Assembly: GCA_022823305.1 (NCBI GenBank)
Contig: JAJDXK010000134.1
Span: forward strand, 1-64,000
Direction of reading: 5' to 3'
From: Alphaproteobacteria bacterium
GTDB lineage: Bacteria; Pseudomonadota; Alphaproteobacteria; UBA828
DNA length: 64,000 bases
Below the pieces are notes generated by a model. The model saw nothing but the letters and a program-made list of their open reading frames with translations. It was not told the DNA's origin and made no database searches. The number at the start of each line of letters is the position of its first letter. Positions within the stretch are counted from its first letter, which is position 1. Shown in pieces: positions 38,758 to 47,268 of this stretch. Both the position numbers and the translations under genes were made by a program.

Positions 38758-40065
38758 CTAGCGCCCCGCTACCGCCCGCTTGGCCGCCCTCAAGCCACGC
38801 TCGAGGTCGGCGATCAGGTCCTCCGGGTCTTCCAGCCCGATCGAGAGCCGCACCATGTCCTCGCCGACGCCTGCGGCCTCCAGCGCCGCCGCGTCCATCT
38901 GCTGATGGGTGGTGCTGGCGGGATGGATCACCAGGCTCTTGGCGTCGCCCACGTTGGCGAGGTGCGAGAGCAGCTCCACCGCCTCGATGAAGGCCCGTCC
39001 CGCCTCGCGCCCGCCCTTCACGCCGAAGCAGAAGATCGCGCCCGAGCCCTCGGGCAGCAGCGACCTGGCGCGCTCGTGATCGGGATGCGAGGGAAGCTCC
39101 GGGTAGCTCACCCACGAGACGGCGTCGTGCGCATCGAGGAAGGCGACGATGCGGCGCGCGTTCTCGACGTGGCGCGCCATGCGCACCGGCAGGCTCTCCA
39201 CCCCCTGGAGGATGTGGAAGGCGTTGGTGGGGCTCATGCAGGCGCCGAAGTCGCGCAGTCCCTCGGCCCGCGCGCGGGCGATGAAGGCAGCGGGCCCGAA
39301 CTCCTCGGCGAAGTCGATGCCGTGGTAGCCGGCATAGGGCTCGGTCAACGTCGGGAACTTGCCCGAGGCCTCCCAGTCGAAGGTGCCGGCATCGACGATC
39401 ACGCCGCCGATGGCCACGCCATGCCCGCCCAGGAACTTGGTCGCCGAGTGCATGACGATGTCGCAGCCGTGCTCGATCGGGCGGCAGAGGCAGGGCGTGG
39501 CGAAGGTGCTGTCGATCATCAGCGGCACGCCGGCCTCGTGGGCGATGGCGGCGACCGCCGGCATGTCCATGATCTCCAGCCCGGGGTTGCCCAGCGTCTC
39601 GCCGAAGACGAGGCGTGTCTCCGGTCGGATCGCCTTGCGGAAGCCCTCGGTGTCGCGGGGGTCGACGAAGCTCGTCTCGATCCCGAAGCGCGGCAGGGTG
39701 TGGGTGAAGAGGTTGTGGCTGCCGCCGTAGATCGAGGCGGACGACACGATGTGCCCGCCCGCGTCCATCAGCGTCGCCACCGCGAGGTGGAGCGCCGCCT
39801 GCCCGCTCGCCGTGCAGACCGCGCCGACGCCGCCTTCCAGCGCGGCGATCCGCTCCTCCAGCACCGCAACGGTCGGGTTGGAGATGCGCGAGTAGATGTG
39901 GCCGGCGCGCTCCAGGTTGAAGAGCGAGGCGGCCTGCTCGGTGTCGTCGAAGACGTAGGAGGTGGTCTGGTAGATCGGCACCGCGCGCGCGCCGGTCGCC
40001 GGGTCCGGCCTCTGGCCCGCGTGCAGGCTCAGCGTGTCGCGCTTGAAGGCCAGTGGGTCAGCCAT
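38758..40065 (-). CDS. metY: O-acetylhomoserine sulfhydrylase (MetY-type)
   Basis: This is a 435-residue Cys/Met-metabolism PLP enzyme. The start block FKRDTLSLHAGQRPDPATGA, YQTTSYVFDD, and PLP-lysine SATKFLGGHG, together with its length, favour O-acetylhomoserine sulfhydrylase over cystathionine gamma-synthase (about 390 residues). It makes homocysteine directly from sulfide. ATG at 40065 is preceded by GGGGAGAGGGG, with a hairpin just upstream. Confidence 0.9.
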   Translation of the reverse strand: MADPLAFKRDTLSLHAGQRPDPATGARAVPIYQTTSYVFDDTEQAASLFNLERAGHIYSRISNPTVAVLEERIAALEGGVGAVCTASGQAALHLAVATLMDAGGHIVSSASIYGGSHNLFTHTLPRFGIETSFVDPRDTEGFRKAIRPETRLVFGETLGNPGLEIMDMPAVAAIAHEAGVPLMIDSTFATPCLCRPIEHGCDIVMHSATKFLGGHGVAIGGVIVDAGTFDWEASGKFPTLTEPYAGYHGIDFAEEFGPAAFIARARAEGLRDFGACMSPTNAFHILQGVESLPVRMARHVENARRIVAFLDAHDAVSWVSYPELPSHPDHERARSLLPEGSGAIFCFGVKGGREAGRAFIEAVELLSHLANVGDAKSLVIHPASTTHQQMDAAALEAAGVGEDMVRLSIGLEDPEDLIADLERGLRAAKRAVAGR

Positions 40066-40080
40066 CGCCCCTCTCCCCGC

Positions 40081-40097
40081 CACACCCGAAGGGTGTG
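40081..40097. promoter_or_regulatory. 7-bp hairpin in the metY leader
   Basis: CACACCC and GGGTGTG flank a GAA loop, a perfect stem ending 15 bases upstream of the metY ATG. It could affect translation or be part of a larger leader structure. I could not match it to a SAM-II or SAH riboswitch consensus by eye. Confidence 0.4.
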
Positions 40098-40136
40098 CCT
40101 CGCCGTGCGCCGGGAGGCTCCGCGATCCGTGGTACG

Positions 40137-40316
40137 ATGGCAAGCGTCATGTCCCGGGACCGTCGCGACGAGACGCCGCGCCCGCCCGGCACCGCCAAGG
40201 GAGCCGGGCGCCAGGCGAGGCTCGCCGCCGCGCTGCGGGAGAATCTGCGCCGGCGCAAGCGCCAGAAGAGCGCGCGCAAGGACGCGTCCCCGCCGCCCGC
40301 GCGGCCCGCACCCTGA
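40137..40316 (+). CDS. small arginine-rich protein
   Basis: This is a 59-residue protein with a basic helix (RLAAALRENLRRRKRQKSARKD). Short proteins with an LAxALRxNLRRRK core are common in alphaproteobacteria and of unknown function. It lies between metY and an SDR gene, both on the other strand. An ATG at 40149 is an alternative start. No strong ribosome site is seen. Confidence 0.5.
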   Translation: MASVMSRDRRDETPRPPGTAKGAGRQARLAAALRENLRRRKRQKSARKDASPPPARPAP

Positions 40317-40346
40317 GCGCCGCCCGCAGCGGCAGCGAGGCGCGGC

Positions 40347-41093
40347 TCAGAGCATGACATCGCCGGAGTTGGGCCCGAGCGTCTGGCCGACGTAGATGGC
40401 CCCGCCGGGGCCTGCGAGGAAGGCCACCGTTTCCGCGATCTCCCAGGCCTCGCCGAAGCGCCCGAGCGGCAGCTCCGCGGCCTTCATCTCCTTCCACTCC
40501 TCGGAGATGTTGTCGAGGATGGGCGTGTTGCAGGGGCCGGGGCCGATGGCGTTGACGCGCACGCCGCGGCTCGAGACCTCGAGCGCGAGCGACTTGGTGA
40601 GCCCGATGACGCCGGCCTTTGCCGCGGCGTAGTGGGCCATCTGGAAGGCGCCCTTGTGACCGAGCTGCGAGGCGGTGTTGATGATGACGCCCTCGCCCTT
40701 CTCCAGCATGGGGCCGAGCGCCTCGCGGTCGCACAGGAAGACACCCCGCAGCAGCACCGCCACCATGCGGTCGAAGTCCTCGGTCTTCAGCTCGGCGAAG
40801 GGCGACAGCTCGGCATAGCCGGCATTGGCGAAGAGCAGGGTGCAGTCGCCGAAAGCCTTGCGGCAGGCAGCGAACATCGCCTTCACGTCGGCTTCGTTGG
40901 AGACATCGCCGCCGATCGCCTCGGCCCGGCCGTTGCCGGCGCGCACCTTGTCGGCCGTGCGCCGGGCGTTCGCCTCGTTGAGGTCCTGGCAGAAGATCGG
41001 CATGCCCTCCCGCGCGAGGCGGAGCGCCGTGGCCTCGCCGAAGCCGCTGCCCGCGCCGGTGATGACGGCGATGTGGTCCTGCATCTCGATCAT
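40347..41093 (-). CDS. short-chain dehydrogenase/reductase
   Basis: This is a 248-residue classical SDR with TGAGSGFG cofactor motif, NAG (FANAGYA), catalytic Ser (NTASQLG) and YxxxK (YAAAK), and C-terminal IGPGPCNTP. DLN after strand 2 suggests NAD(H). It lies downstream of purB by 27 bp. The substrate is unknown. Confidence 0.92.
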   Translation of the reverse strand: MIEMQDHIAVITGAGSGFGEATALRLAREGMPIFCQDLNEANARRTADKVRAGNGRAEAIGGDVSNEADVKAMFAACRKAFGDCTLLFANAGYAELSPFAELKTEDFDRMVAVLLRGVFLCDREALGPMLEKGEGVIINTASQLGHKGAFQMAHYAAAKAGVIGLTKSLALEVSSRGVRVNAIGPGPCNTPILDNISEEWKEMKAAELPLGRFGEAWEIAETVAFLAGPGGAIYVGQTLGPNSGDVML

Positions 41094-41120
41094 GGATATC
41101 GTCTCCCTTCCCTATGTTGA

Positions 41121-42440
41121 TTACTCGCTGCGCCCGAAGACGCGCGCGAAGATGGTGTCGACGTGCGCGAGATAGGGCTCGGACGCGAAGAGCGCGGCGA
41201 GCGCGTCGCGGTCGAGCACCGCCGCGACCCGGTCGTCGGCGGCCAGCGCGGCCTCGAAGTCGCCGCCCTTCTCCCACACGTCGAGCGCAATCCCCTGCAC
41301 GATGGCGTAGGCCTCCTCGCGGCCGACGCCGTGCTCGACCAGCGCCAGCAGCACGCGCTGGCTGTGGACCAGCCCGCCCCGGCTTTCGAGGTTGCGCCGC
41401 ATGGCCGCCTCGTCCACCACCAGGCCGTCGACGACGCCGGCCAGCCGCGCCAGCGCGAAGTCCAGCGCGATGGTCGCATCCGGCGCGAAGACGCGCTCGA
41501 CCGCCGAATGGCTGATGTCGCGCTCGTGCCAGAGCGCGATGTTCTCCAGCGCCGGCGTCACCGACGCGCGCACGATGCGGGCGAGCCCGGTCAGGTTCTC
41601 GCTCAGGATCGGGTTCTTCTTGTGCGGCATGGCGGACGAGCCCTTCTGGCCCTTGCCGAAGGCCTCCGCCGCCTCGCCCACCTCGCTCCGCTGCAGGTGC
41701 CGGATCTCGACCGCGAGCCGCTCGACGGCGCCGGCGACGACGCCCAGCACGGCGAAGTACATGGCGTGGCGGTCGCGCGGGATCACCTGGGTCGAGACCG
41801 GCTCGGGCACGAGCCCCATCTGCGCGGCCACATGCGCCTCGACCTCGGGCGCGACGCTGGCGAAGGTGCCGACCGGGCCGGAGATGGCGCAGGTGGCGAC
41901 CTCGCGGCGCGCCGCCTTCAGCCGCCCTGCGGCGCGGGCGAACTCGGCATGGTGGCCCGCGAGCTTGAGACCGAAGCTGGTGGGCTCGGCGTGGACCCCG
42001 TGGCTGCGGCCGACGCAGAGGGTGCGCTTGTGCTCGAAGGCGCGGCGCTCAAGCGCGGCCATGACCGCGGCGACGCCGCTCTCCAGCAGGGCGCCGGCCC
42101 GGTCGAGCTGCACCGCGAGGCAGGTGTCCAGCACGTCGGACGAGGTGAGCCCCTGGTGGATGAAGCGCGCCTCCGGCCCCACGTGGTTCGCGAGGTTGGT
42201 GAGGAAGGCGATCACGTCGTGGCGGGTCTCGCGCTCGATCGCCTCGATCCGCGCCGGATCGACCAGCGCCGCACGGTTCGCGCGGATCGCCCGGTCGAGC
42301 GCCTCGGCCGCCTCGGCCGGCGCCTGGCCGCGCGCGATCATGGCGTCGAGCGCGTGGCGCTCGATCTCCAGCCAGATGGCGAAGCGGGTCTCCGGCGCCC
42401 AGACGGCGACCATCTCGGGCCGTGCGTAGCGCGGGATCAT
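41121..42440 (-). CDS. purB: adenylosuccinate lyase
   Basis: This 439-residue fumarase-superfamily enzyme serves purine synthesis and AMP formation. The signature GSSAMPHKKNP, TSSDVLDTCLA and GRSHGVHAEPTSFG, plus start MIPRYARPEM, identify PurB. Confidence 0.97.
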   Translation of the reverse strand: MIPRYARPEMVAVWAPETRFAIWLEIERHALDAMIARGQAPAEAAEALDRAIRANRAALVDPARIEAIERETRHDVIAFLTNLANHVGPEARFIHQGLTSSDVLDTCLAVQLDRAGALLESGVAAVMAALERRAFEHKRTLCVGRSHGVHAEPTSFGLKLAGHHAEFARAAGRLKAARREVATCAISGPVGTFASVAPEVEAHVAAQMGLVPEPVSTQVIPRDRHAMYFAVLGVVAGAVERLAVEIRHLQRSEVGEAAEAFGKGQKGSSAMPHKKNPILSENLTGLARIVRASVTPALENIALWHERDISHSAVERVFAPDATIALDFALARLAGVVDGLVVDEAAMRRNLESRGGLVHSQRVLLALVEHGVGREEAYAIVQGIALDVWEKGGDFEAALAADDRVAAVLDRDALAALFASEPYLAHVDTIFARVFGRSE

Positions 42441-42492
42441 GGAACGTCGCGGCGGGGGATGAACCCACTCCTCACATGCCGGCGGCAGGGCG

Positions 42493-42566
42493 TGGCTGGG
42501 GCGCCAGGATTCGAACCTGGGATCACGGGACCAAAACCCGTTGCCTTACCGCTTGGCTACGCCCCA
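42493..42566 (-). tRNA. tRNA-Gln (TTG)
   Basis: This is a 74-base tRNA with encoded CCA. The acceptor is TGGGGCG/CGCCCCA, the anticodon stem ACGGG/CCCGT with loop TTTTGGT (TTG), and the T-arm CCAGG TTCGAAT CCTGG. Confidence 0.95.
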
Positions 42567-42623
42567 GGCGGGGCGGTTTCTACCACGGCGCGAAGCGGCG
42601 CGGAAGCTAGCGGCTGGTGCGCG

Positions 42624-43106
42624 CTAGCCCGCTTCCTCGTGGAAGAAGCGGAGCCGGTTGGCGGCGACGCGGCCGAAGCGGATCGCGAGCCGGCGGCGCA
42701 GGCCCTGGGCCATGGGCTGGAGCGGCGCCTCGCGCCTGATCTCGGCGCCGAAGCGGTCGGCGACGATCACGCCCACGGTCTGAGGCAGCGCATCCAGCGG
42801 GAAGTCGTCGCTCACCGCGAAGTAAAGCCGGTCGCAGTGGGCGCGGTAGTCCTCCCACTTGGCATCGGCGCGGAAGTCGGCGAGACCGCTCTTGATCTCG
42901 ACGATGACGAAGCGCCCCTTGCCGTCCTGGCCCAGCACGTCGGCGCGGCGGCCGCAGCCGAGCGGCACCTCGATGAGCGGGCAGATCCCCATGGCGTCGA
43001 GCAGCCGGCAGACCCCGCGCGCCAGCCCCTCGGCGCGCCCCTCGGCCACGCAGGGCCGCGCGAGGTCGAGGGCAAGCTGGGCAGGCTCGGCGGCGGAAAC
43101 GGACAT
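42624..43106 (-). CDS. MmcB-family putative DNA repair nuclease
   Basis: This 160-residue alphaproteobacterial protein has a PD-(D/E)xK-type core: RADVLGQDGKGRFVIVEIKSG carries the Asp and the E-x-K pair (reported in pieces RADVL and VEIKSG). MmcB is an SOS-linked DNA repair protein in Caulobacter. ATG at 43106 is favoured over a GTG six bases upstream because of GAGG spacing. No LexA box was recognised upstream. Confidence 0.87.
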   Translation of the reverse strand: MSVSAAEPAQLALDLARPCVAEGRAEGLARGVCRLLDAMGICPLIEVPLGCGRRADVLGQDGKGRFVIVEIKSGLADFRADAKWEDYRAHCDRLYFAVSDDFPLDALPQTVGVIVADRFGAEIRREAPLQPMAQGLRRRLAIRFGRVAANRLRFFHEEAG

Positions 43107-43216
43107 GGACACCTCGGTCGTCGTTGACCGGATGTTCCCAGTTTAGTCCAATTGAGCCACCGCTGCCTACAGCCGCAACGAACGCTTGAGATGAGCAGCT
43201 AGAGCCGGACGCCCAG

Positions 43217-43825
43217 TCACTCAGCTGCGCCGACGCGCGCCGCCTCCCGCTGCCTCTCCAACTCCCGCAACTCGGCATCGCGCGCCTCGTTGATGGCTCT
43301 CTCCAGGCCCTCGCAGTCCTGCGTCTTCTGATCGCAAGACTGCCGCAGCTTCTCCGCCGCCTCTCCTGCCTCGCGCCCGATGCGCTGCCGCTGCCTGTCG
43401 AAGAACGCGTCGCGGTCGCTGGTGTTGGAGAACGATTTCGGCGACAGCACGACCGTTACACTCTCGGGATACTCGTGCATCGCGCCCGAACTGGCATCGA
43501 CAGCCAGGCCGATAAAACCACCGAAAACGATGTTGCCGAAGGTCATTGCCTGGAAGTCGGAAGAAAGGGACGCGGCTCCATCGAAATACCCCTCCTTCTT
43601 GCAAATGACGCCGATATTGTCCTTGCTCTTTTCCACCGACACGGTCCCCGGAGTGGGATTGACCACGCCGGCATATGTGTCCTCCCGATTCAATGTGCAA
43701 GTCGCACCGGGCGGTTCGGTGATCACCGTTACCGTTTGATCGCTCCCCTCGACGATCGTCGCACAGGCCCCTACCACCAACGACAATAGGAGCACACCTG
43801 TCACCGCCCACCGTTGCTGCATCAT
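43217..43825 (-). CDS. putative lipoprotein with PEGA-like domain
   Basis: This roughly 202-residue protein has a lipoprotein signal (hydrophobic stretch ending LVVGAC, Cys at about 21). The mature start ATIVEGSDQTVTVITEPPGATC resembles PEGA-like surface domains, followed by a Gly-rich hydrophobic FGNIVFGGFIGLAVDA and a charged C-terminal coiled coil with two more Cys. The start is one of two adjacent ATGs after GGAGGGG. The codon use is less GC-rich than in neighbours, suggesting an accessory gene. Function unknown. Confidence 0.72.
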   Translation of the reverse strand: MMQQRWAVTGVLLLSLVVGACATIVEGSDQTVTVITEPPGATCTLNREDTYAGVVNPTPGTVSVEKSKDNIGVICKKEGYFDGAASLSSDFQAMTFGNIVFGGFIGLAVDASSGAMHEYPESVTVVLSPKSFSNTSDRDAFFDRQRQRIGREAGEAAEKLRQSCDQKTQDCEGLERAINEARDAELRELERQREAARVGAAE

Positions 43826-43947
43826 CCCCTCCAAGCAATGGCAATTGCGTACAGATCGGTGCGCTTATCTCATAGAAGCCCCGTTTACGCATCGAATGCT
43901 TCTGGTTTGGCGTCGACTCCGCCTTCTGCAGGCTGGGTGCTCGCGCC

Positions 43948-44697
43948 TCACCCCTCGTCGAAGGTCGCGGGCTTCTGCTTGCCGAGGCGGGTCCAGTATT
44001 CCTCGGGAATGAGCTCGGGCTTCTTGTAGAAGTGCCAGCGGCAGGGCCGGGCGTGGTCGGGGTCGAAGTCGGTGACCCAGAGCGGCGCGCCGCCCCACTC
44101 GATGGGCAGAATCTCGTTGAGCGCGCAGTGGACACAGTAGTAGGGCACGTCCTTGCGGCCCCAGCTCCACCAGTGCGCCTCCTGCGTCGCGCCGAAGTCG
44201 TAGGGCGGGCCGAGGCGCGAGGGTGTCCCGTCCATGGGGTCGCCGCGCCGCATCCGCCCGCCGCTGCCGCAAGGGTCCATGACGATGGTGTAGCGCTGCT
44301 CGTCCTCCAGCACGTCGATGTCGCCCTCCTGCCGGGGACCGCAGCGGTGCGCGCGCATCATCTCGGCGGTGAGCGTGACCTGGCGCTCGACGCTCATCCT
44401 GCGAAAGCCCTTCCAGGTCCGCTTCATCATCCAGGTCTCCTGGGTCGCGCGCAGCATCTCGTAGACCTCGGCCTCGCCGAACTTGCGCGCAATCCTGGTC
44501 AGCATGTCCCAGATCCAGTCGCAGTAGAGGTCGTGCAGACCCTTCCACTCGTGGATCAGGTTGCGCGCGAGGGTCTTGGCCTCCTCGGTCCGGCCCTCGT
44601 CGATGGCGTCCGCGATCACGTCGCCGGTGGGCCTGCCGAGATCGTCGAGATCGTCCTCGCGCAGCACGCGGCCGGCGAAATCCGAAAGCTTGAGCAT
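43948..44697 (-). CDS. unknown protein with conserved-looking Cys motifs
   Basis: I do not recognise this 249-residue soluble protein. The N-terminal half is helical and acidic. The C-terminal half has DPCGSGGRMRR (Cys143), YYCVHCALNE (Cys188, Cys191) and RPCRWHFYKKPE (Cys219), plus many Trp. The Cys spacing could bind a metal or be catalytic. It lies 48 bp downstream of an SDR gene on the same strand, so the two may act together. Confidence 0.7.
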   Translation of the reverse strand: MLKLSDFAGRVLREDDLDDLGRPTGDVIADAIDEGRTEEAKTLARNLIHEWKGLHDLYCDWIWDMLTRIARKFGEAEVYEMLRATQETWMMKRTWKGFRRMSVERQVTLTAEMMRAHRCGPRQEGDIDVLEDEQRYTIVMDPCGSGGRMRRGDPMDGTPSRLGPPYDFGATQEAHWWSWGRKDVPYYCVHCALNEILPIEWGGAPLWVTDFDPDHARPCRWHFYKKPELIPEEYWTRLGKQKPATFDEG

Positions 44698-44745
44698 CGC
44701 GTCCGCCCCTTCCTTGCGAGTCCCCTTCGTGGCGGGGACAGCCTA

Positions 44746-45606
44746 TCACGCCCGCGCCGCGGCCGGCGTGTCGCTCCCCGCCGTCAGTACCTCGCTCGCC
44801 TGCCACAGGCGCCGCGCCGCATCGGCATCGCGGGCGGCGCGCGAGGGACGCACCGGCCTGCGGCGCACGAAGTAGCGCCCGCTCACCCCGGCCACCTCCG
44901 GCGCCGTGGCAAGATGGAGCACGGTGTCCGCGCCCTTCTCGGGCGAGAGCGCCAGGGGACCGGCGAAGATCGTGCGCAGCACGCGCGGGCTGTCGCGGAA
45001 GATGTTCGTCGCGACGACGCCGGGGTGCAGGCAGTTGGCGGTGACGCCGGTGCCCTCCAGCCGGCGCGCCAGCTCGTGCGTGAAGAGCACGTTCGCGAGC
45101 TTCGAGCGCGCGTAGGCGCCGAAGCCGGAGTAGCGGCGCTCGCCCTGCAGGTCGTCGAAGTCCATCGCGTAGAAGCGATGCGCCGCCGAGCTCACCGTCA
45201 CCACGCGCGCAGGCGCGCAGGCCTTCAGCGTGTCCAGCAGCAGGGTGGTGAGGAGGAAGGGCGCGAGGTGGTTTACCGCGAACGTCCGCTCCAGCCCGTC
45301 CCCGGTCACCCGGCGGGGCCGCGCGCCGGCGACGCCGGCATTGTTGATCAGCACGTGGACGCGCTCGAAGCGCGCCCGGATCGCCACCGCCAGCGCGCGC
45401 ACCTGCCGCTGGGAGGCGAGGTCGGCAAGCAGCAGGGTCGCGCTGCCGTCGCAGCCCGGGCGCGCGATCTCCTCCACCGCGGCGTTGCCGCTGGCCTCGC
45501 TGCGGCAGACGAGCACGACCGTGGCCCCGCGCCGGGCGAGCCCGAGCGCCGCCGCCCGGCCGATGCCCGAGCCCGCGCCCGTGACCACGCACACCTTGCC
45601 GCGCAT
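44746..45606 (-). CDS. short-chain dehydrogenase (retinol dehydrogenase-like)
   Basis: This is a 286-residue SDR with TGAGSGIGRAAALGLARRG, NNAGVAG, catalytic Ser (TVSSAAHRF) and YARSK. The long C-terminal extension and VVLVCRS after strand 2 (NADP type) resemble retinol dehydrogenase/WWOX-like SDRs. ATG at 45606 starts the nucleotide-binding domain directly. Substrate unknown. Confidence 0.88.
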   Translation of the reverse strand: MRGKVCVVTGAGSGIGRAAALGLARRGATVVLVCRSEASGNAAVEEIARPGCDGSATLLLADLASQRQVRALAVAIRARFERVHVLINNAGVAGARPRRVTGDGLERTFAVNHLAPFLLTTLLLDTLKACAPARVVTVSSAAHRFYAMDFDDLQGERRYSGFGAYARSKLANVLFTHELARRLEGTGVTANCLHPGVVATNIFRDSPRVLRTIFAGPLALSPEKGADTVLHLATAPEVAGVSGRYFVRRRPVRPSRAARDADAARRLWQASEVLTAGSDTPAAARA

Positions 45607-45641
45607 GGCGGCGTGCAAACTATCTTGAATTGCGACTGAGC

Positions 45642-45896
45642 TCAGGCCGCCGAGGCACGCGCTTGCGCCAGGTCGTATGCGCCCTGCATCCGCACCCAGT
45701 GCCCGGCGTCGCTCCAGCCGATCCGCTCCAGAGCCAGTGCCACCCGCGGCGACACACCGGCCTTGCCGTTCATGACGCGCGACAAGGTGTTTCGCGTCAC
45801 ACCCAGGCGGGCCGCGGCCTCAGCCACCGTCCATCCCTCCGCGCGGACCGCATCGCGAATGATCTCGCCGGGATGAGGGGGGTCGTACATGGCCAT
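45642..45896 (-). CDS. higA: HigA-type antitoxin (XRE HTH)
   Basis: This 84-residue protein begins YDPPHPGEIIRDAVR, typical of HigA/VapI, followed by an HTH (VAEAAARLGVTRNTLSRVMNGK). AAGGAGG stands 9 bases before the ATG at 45896. It lies 15 bp after the toxin gene. It should neutralise the toxin and repress the operon through the inverted repeat at 46191-46220. Confidence 0.92.
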   Translation of the reverse strand: MAMYDPPHPGEIIRDAVRAEGWTVAEAAARLGVTRNTLSRVMNGKAGVSPRVALALERIGWSDAGHWVRMQGAYDLAQARASAA

Positions 45897-45911
45897 GGGT
45901 CAATTCCTCCT

Positions 45912-46184
45912 TCAGTGGTAGTCCACCAAGTCCATACCCTCGACCTCGCCATCGACGAAGCGGAACACGATGCGCCAATTTCCTGACACGGAGACGCTCC
46001 ACTGACCGGCCCGGTCGCCTTTCAGCGGGTGTAGCCCCAAGCCAGGCAGGTCCATGTGGCGCGGTTCCTGTGCCTCGTCCAGCAGGAGCAGCACGCGCCG
46101 AATTCGCGGCACCAAGCGCGGGTCCAAGTACTTGGCGTCACCTCGCTCATACAGCCGCCTTAGCCCTCGGTGTACGAATTTCAT
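45912..46184 (-). CDS. higB: HigB-type RelE-family toxin
   Basis: This 90-residue RelE/HigB ribosome-dependent mRNA interferase has MKFVHRGLRRLYERGDAKYL at the start and LPGLGLHPLKGDRAGQWSVSVSGNWRIVF, here noted by its core GNWRIVF. The toxin gene precedes the antitoxin, the usual higBA order. No ribosome site precedes the ATG at 46184, and the operator lies only 6 bases upstream, so a very short or leaderless transcript is likely. Confidence 0.92.
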   Translation of the reverse strand: MKFVHRGLRRLYERGDAKYLDPRLVPRIRRVLLLLDEAQEPRHMDLPGLGLHPLKGDRAGQWSVSVSGNWRIVFRFVDGEVEGMDLVDYH

Positions 46185-46190
46185 TGCACC

Positions 46191-46220
46191 AGTGTATCGT
46201 GAACCGATGCACGATACACT
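46191..46220. promoter_or_regulatory. higBA operator inverted repeat
   Basis: AGTGTATCGTG (46191-46201) and its perfect reverse complement CACGATACACT (46210-46220) flank an 8-base spacer immediately upstream of higB. On the minus strand TACACT within it can serve as a -10 element, so HigA binding would block the promoter. Confidence 0.75.
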
Positions 46221-46313
46221 ACTCCGCCAGCCGCGCGCCAGCCCATCGCCTGCCCGCACCGCGCGTTTGCATCCTCGGGCCTGCGTTCGAAGCCAGAGTT
46301 TGAATGCTGCTCG

Positions 46314-47114
46314 CTATCCCTTGGTCATGGCAGCCGGGGCTAGGATCTCGAGGGCGGCGGCGTGCAGGGCGGGATCGCCGACCGCGAGCACCCGCCCGTC
46401 GGCGCCGACAGGGCCGCCCTCCCACGATGTCACGCGCCCTCCCGCGCCCTCGACGACGGGGATCAGCGCGGCGATGTCCCAGATGTTCATGCTCGCCTCG
46501 ACCACCAGATCGACGCAGCCTGCGGCGAGCATCCCGTAGGCGTAGCAGTCGGCGCCGAAGCGGCGCAGGCGGACGCGCCCGGCGAGTGTATCGAAGGCGG
46601 CACGCTCGGCCCGGTCGAACATGTCGGGCTCGGTCGCATAGAGCACCGCGTCATCGAGACCCGCACAGCGCCGGGTGCGAAGCCTGCGTTCGCCCAGCCA
46701 GCTGCCCGCGCCGTGGCCGACGAAACGCTCGCCGAGGAAGGGCTGGTCGAGCACGCCGATGATGCCCTCGCCGCGATCCTGCAACGCGATCAGCGTGCCC
46801 CAGGTGGGCATGCCGGTGATGAACGCCTTGGTGCCGTCGATCGGGTCGATGACCCAGGTGAAGCGGGCGTCGGGCCGCTCGTGCCCGTGCTCCTCGCCGA
46901 GGATGCCGTGGTCCGGGCAGGCCTCCTCGATGAGCTCGCGGATCGCCGTCTCGGCCTCGCGGTCGGCCACCGTCACCGGCGAGAACCCGGCGATGTGGTC
47001 CTTGTCCTCCACCGCCAGCGCCTGCCGGAAGTGGCGCATGATGACGGCGCCCGAGGCGTCGGCAAGGCGGTGTGCCAGGGGAAGGTATTCGCGCCACGCT
47101 TCCGCTTCCGCCAC
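46314..47114 (-). CDS. hisN: histidinol-phosphatase, inositol-monophosphatase type
   Basis: This is a 266-residue IMPase-fold phosphatase. Metal site GEEHG and WVIDPIDGTKAFITG, plus WDIAALIPVVEGAGG, are present. The FITGMPTWG segment and size match the HisN branch that completes histidine synthesis in alphaproteobacteria. The start is GTG at 47114 after AAGGAGA. A generic inositol phosphatase is the alternative. Confidence 0.88.
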   Translation of the reverse strand: MAEAEAWREYLPLAHRLADASGAVIMRHFRQALAVEDKDHIAGFSPVTVADREAETAIRELIEEACPDHGILGEEHGHERPDARFTWVIDPIDGTKAFITGMPTWGTLIALQDRGEGIIGVLDQPFLGERFVGHGAGSWLGERRLRTRRCAGLDDAVLYATEPDMFDRAERAAFDTLAGRVRLRRFGADCYAYGMLAAGCVDLVVEASMNIWDIAALIPVVEGAGGRVTSWEGGPVGADGRVLAVGDPALHAAALEILAPAAMTKG

Positions 47115-47268
47115 CTCTGTTCTCCTTCCTCCGATCCGTCGACAATCGAAGGCGCGACCTTAGCCCGGAACGCGCGCCGGGGTCATGGTCCGTGTCGCAC
47201 GACGCGCGCTTGCACAGCCACATGCCTTTGGCCGACTCTCGCCCGGAGCGAGGGATGCGCGGCGGGAC

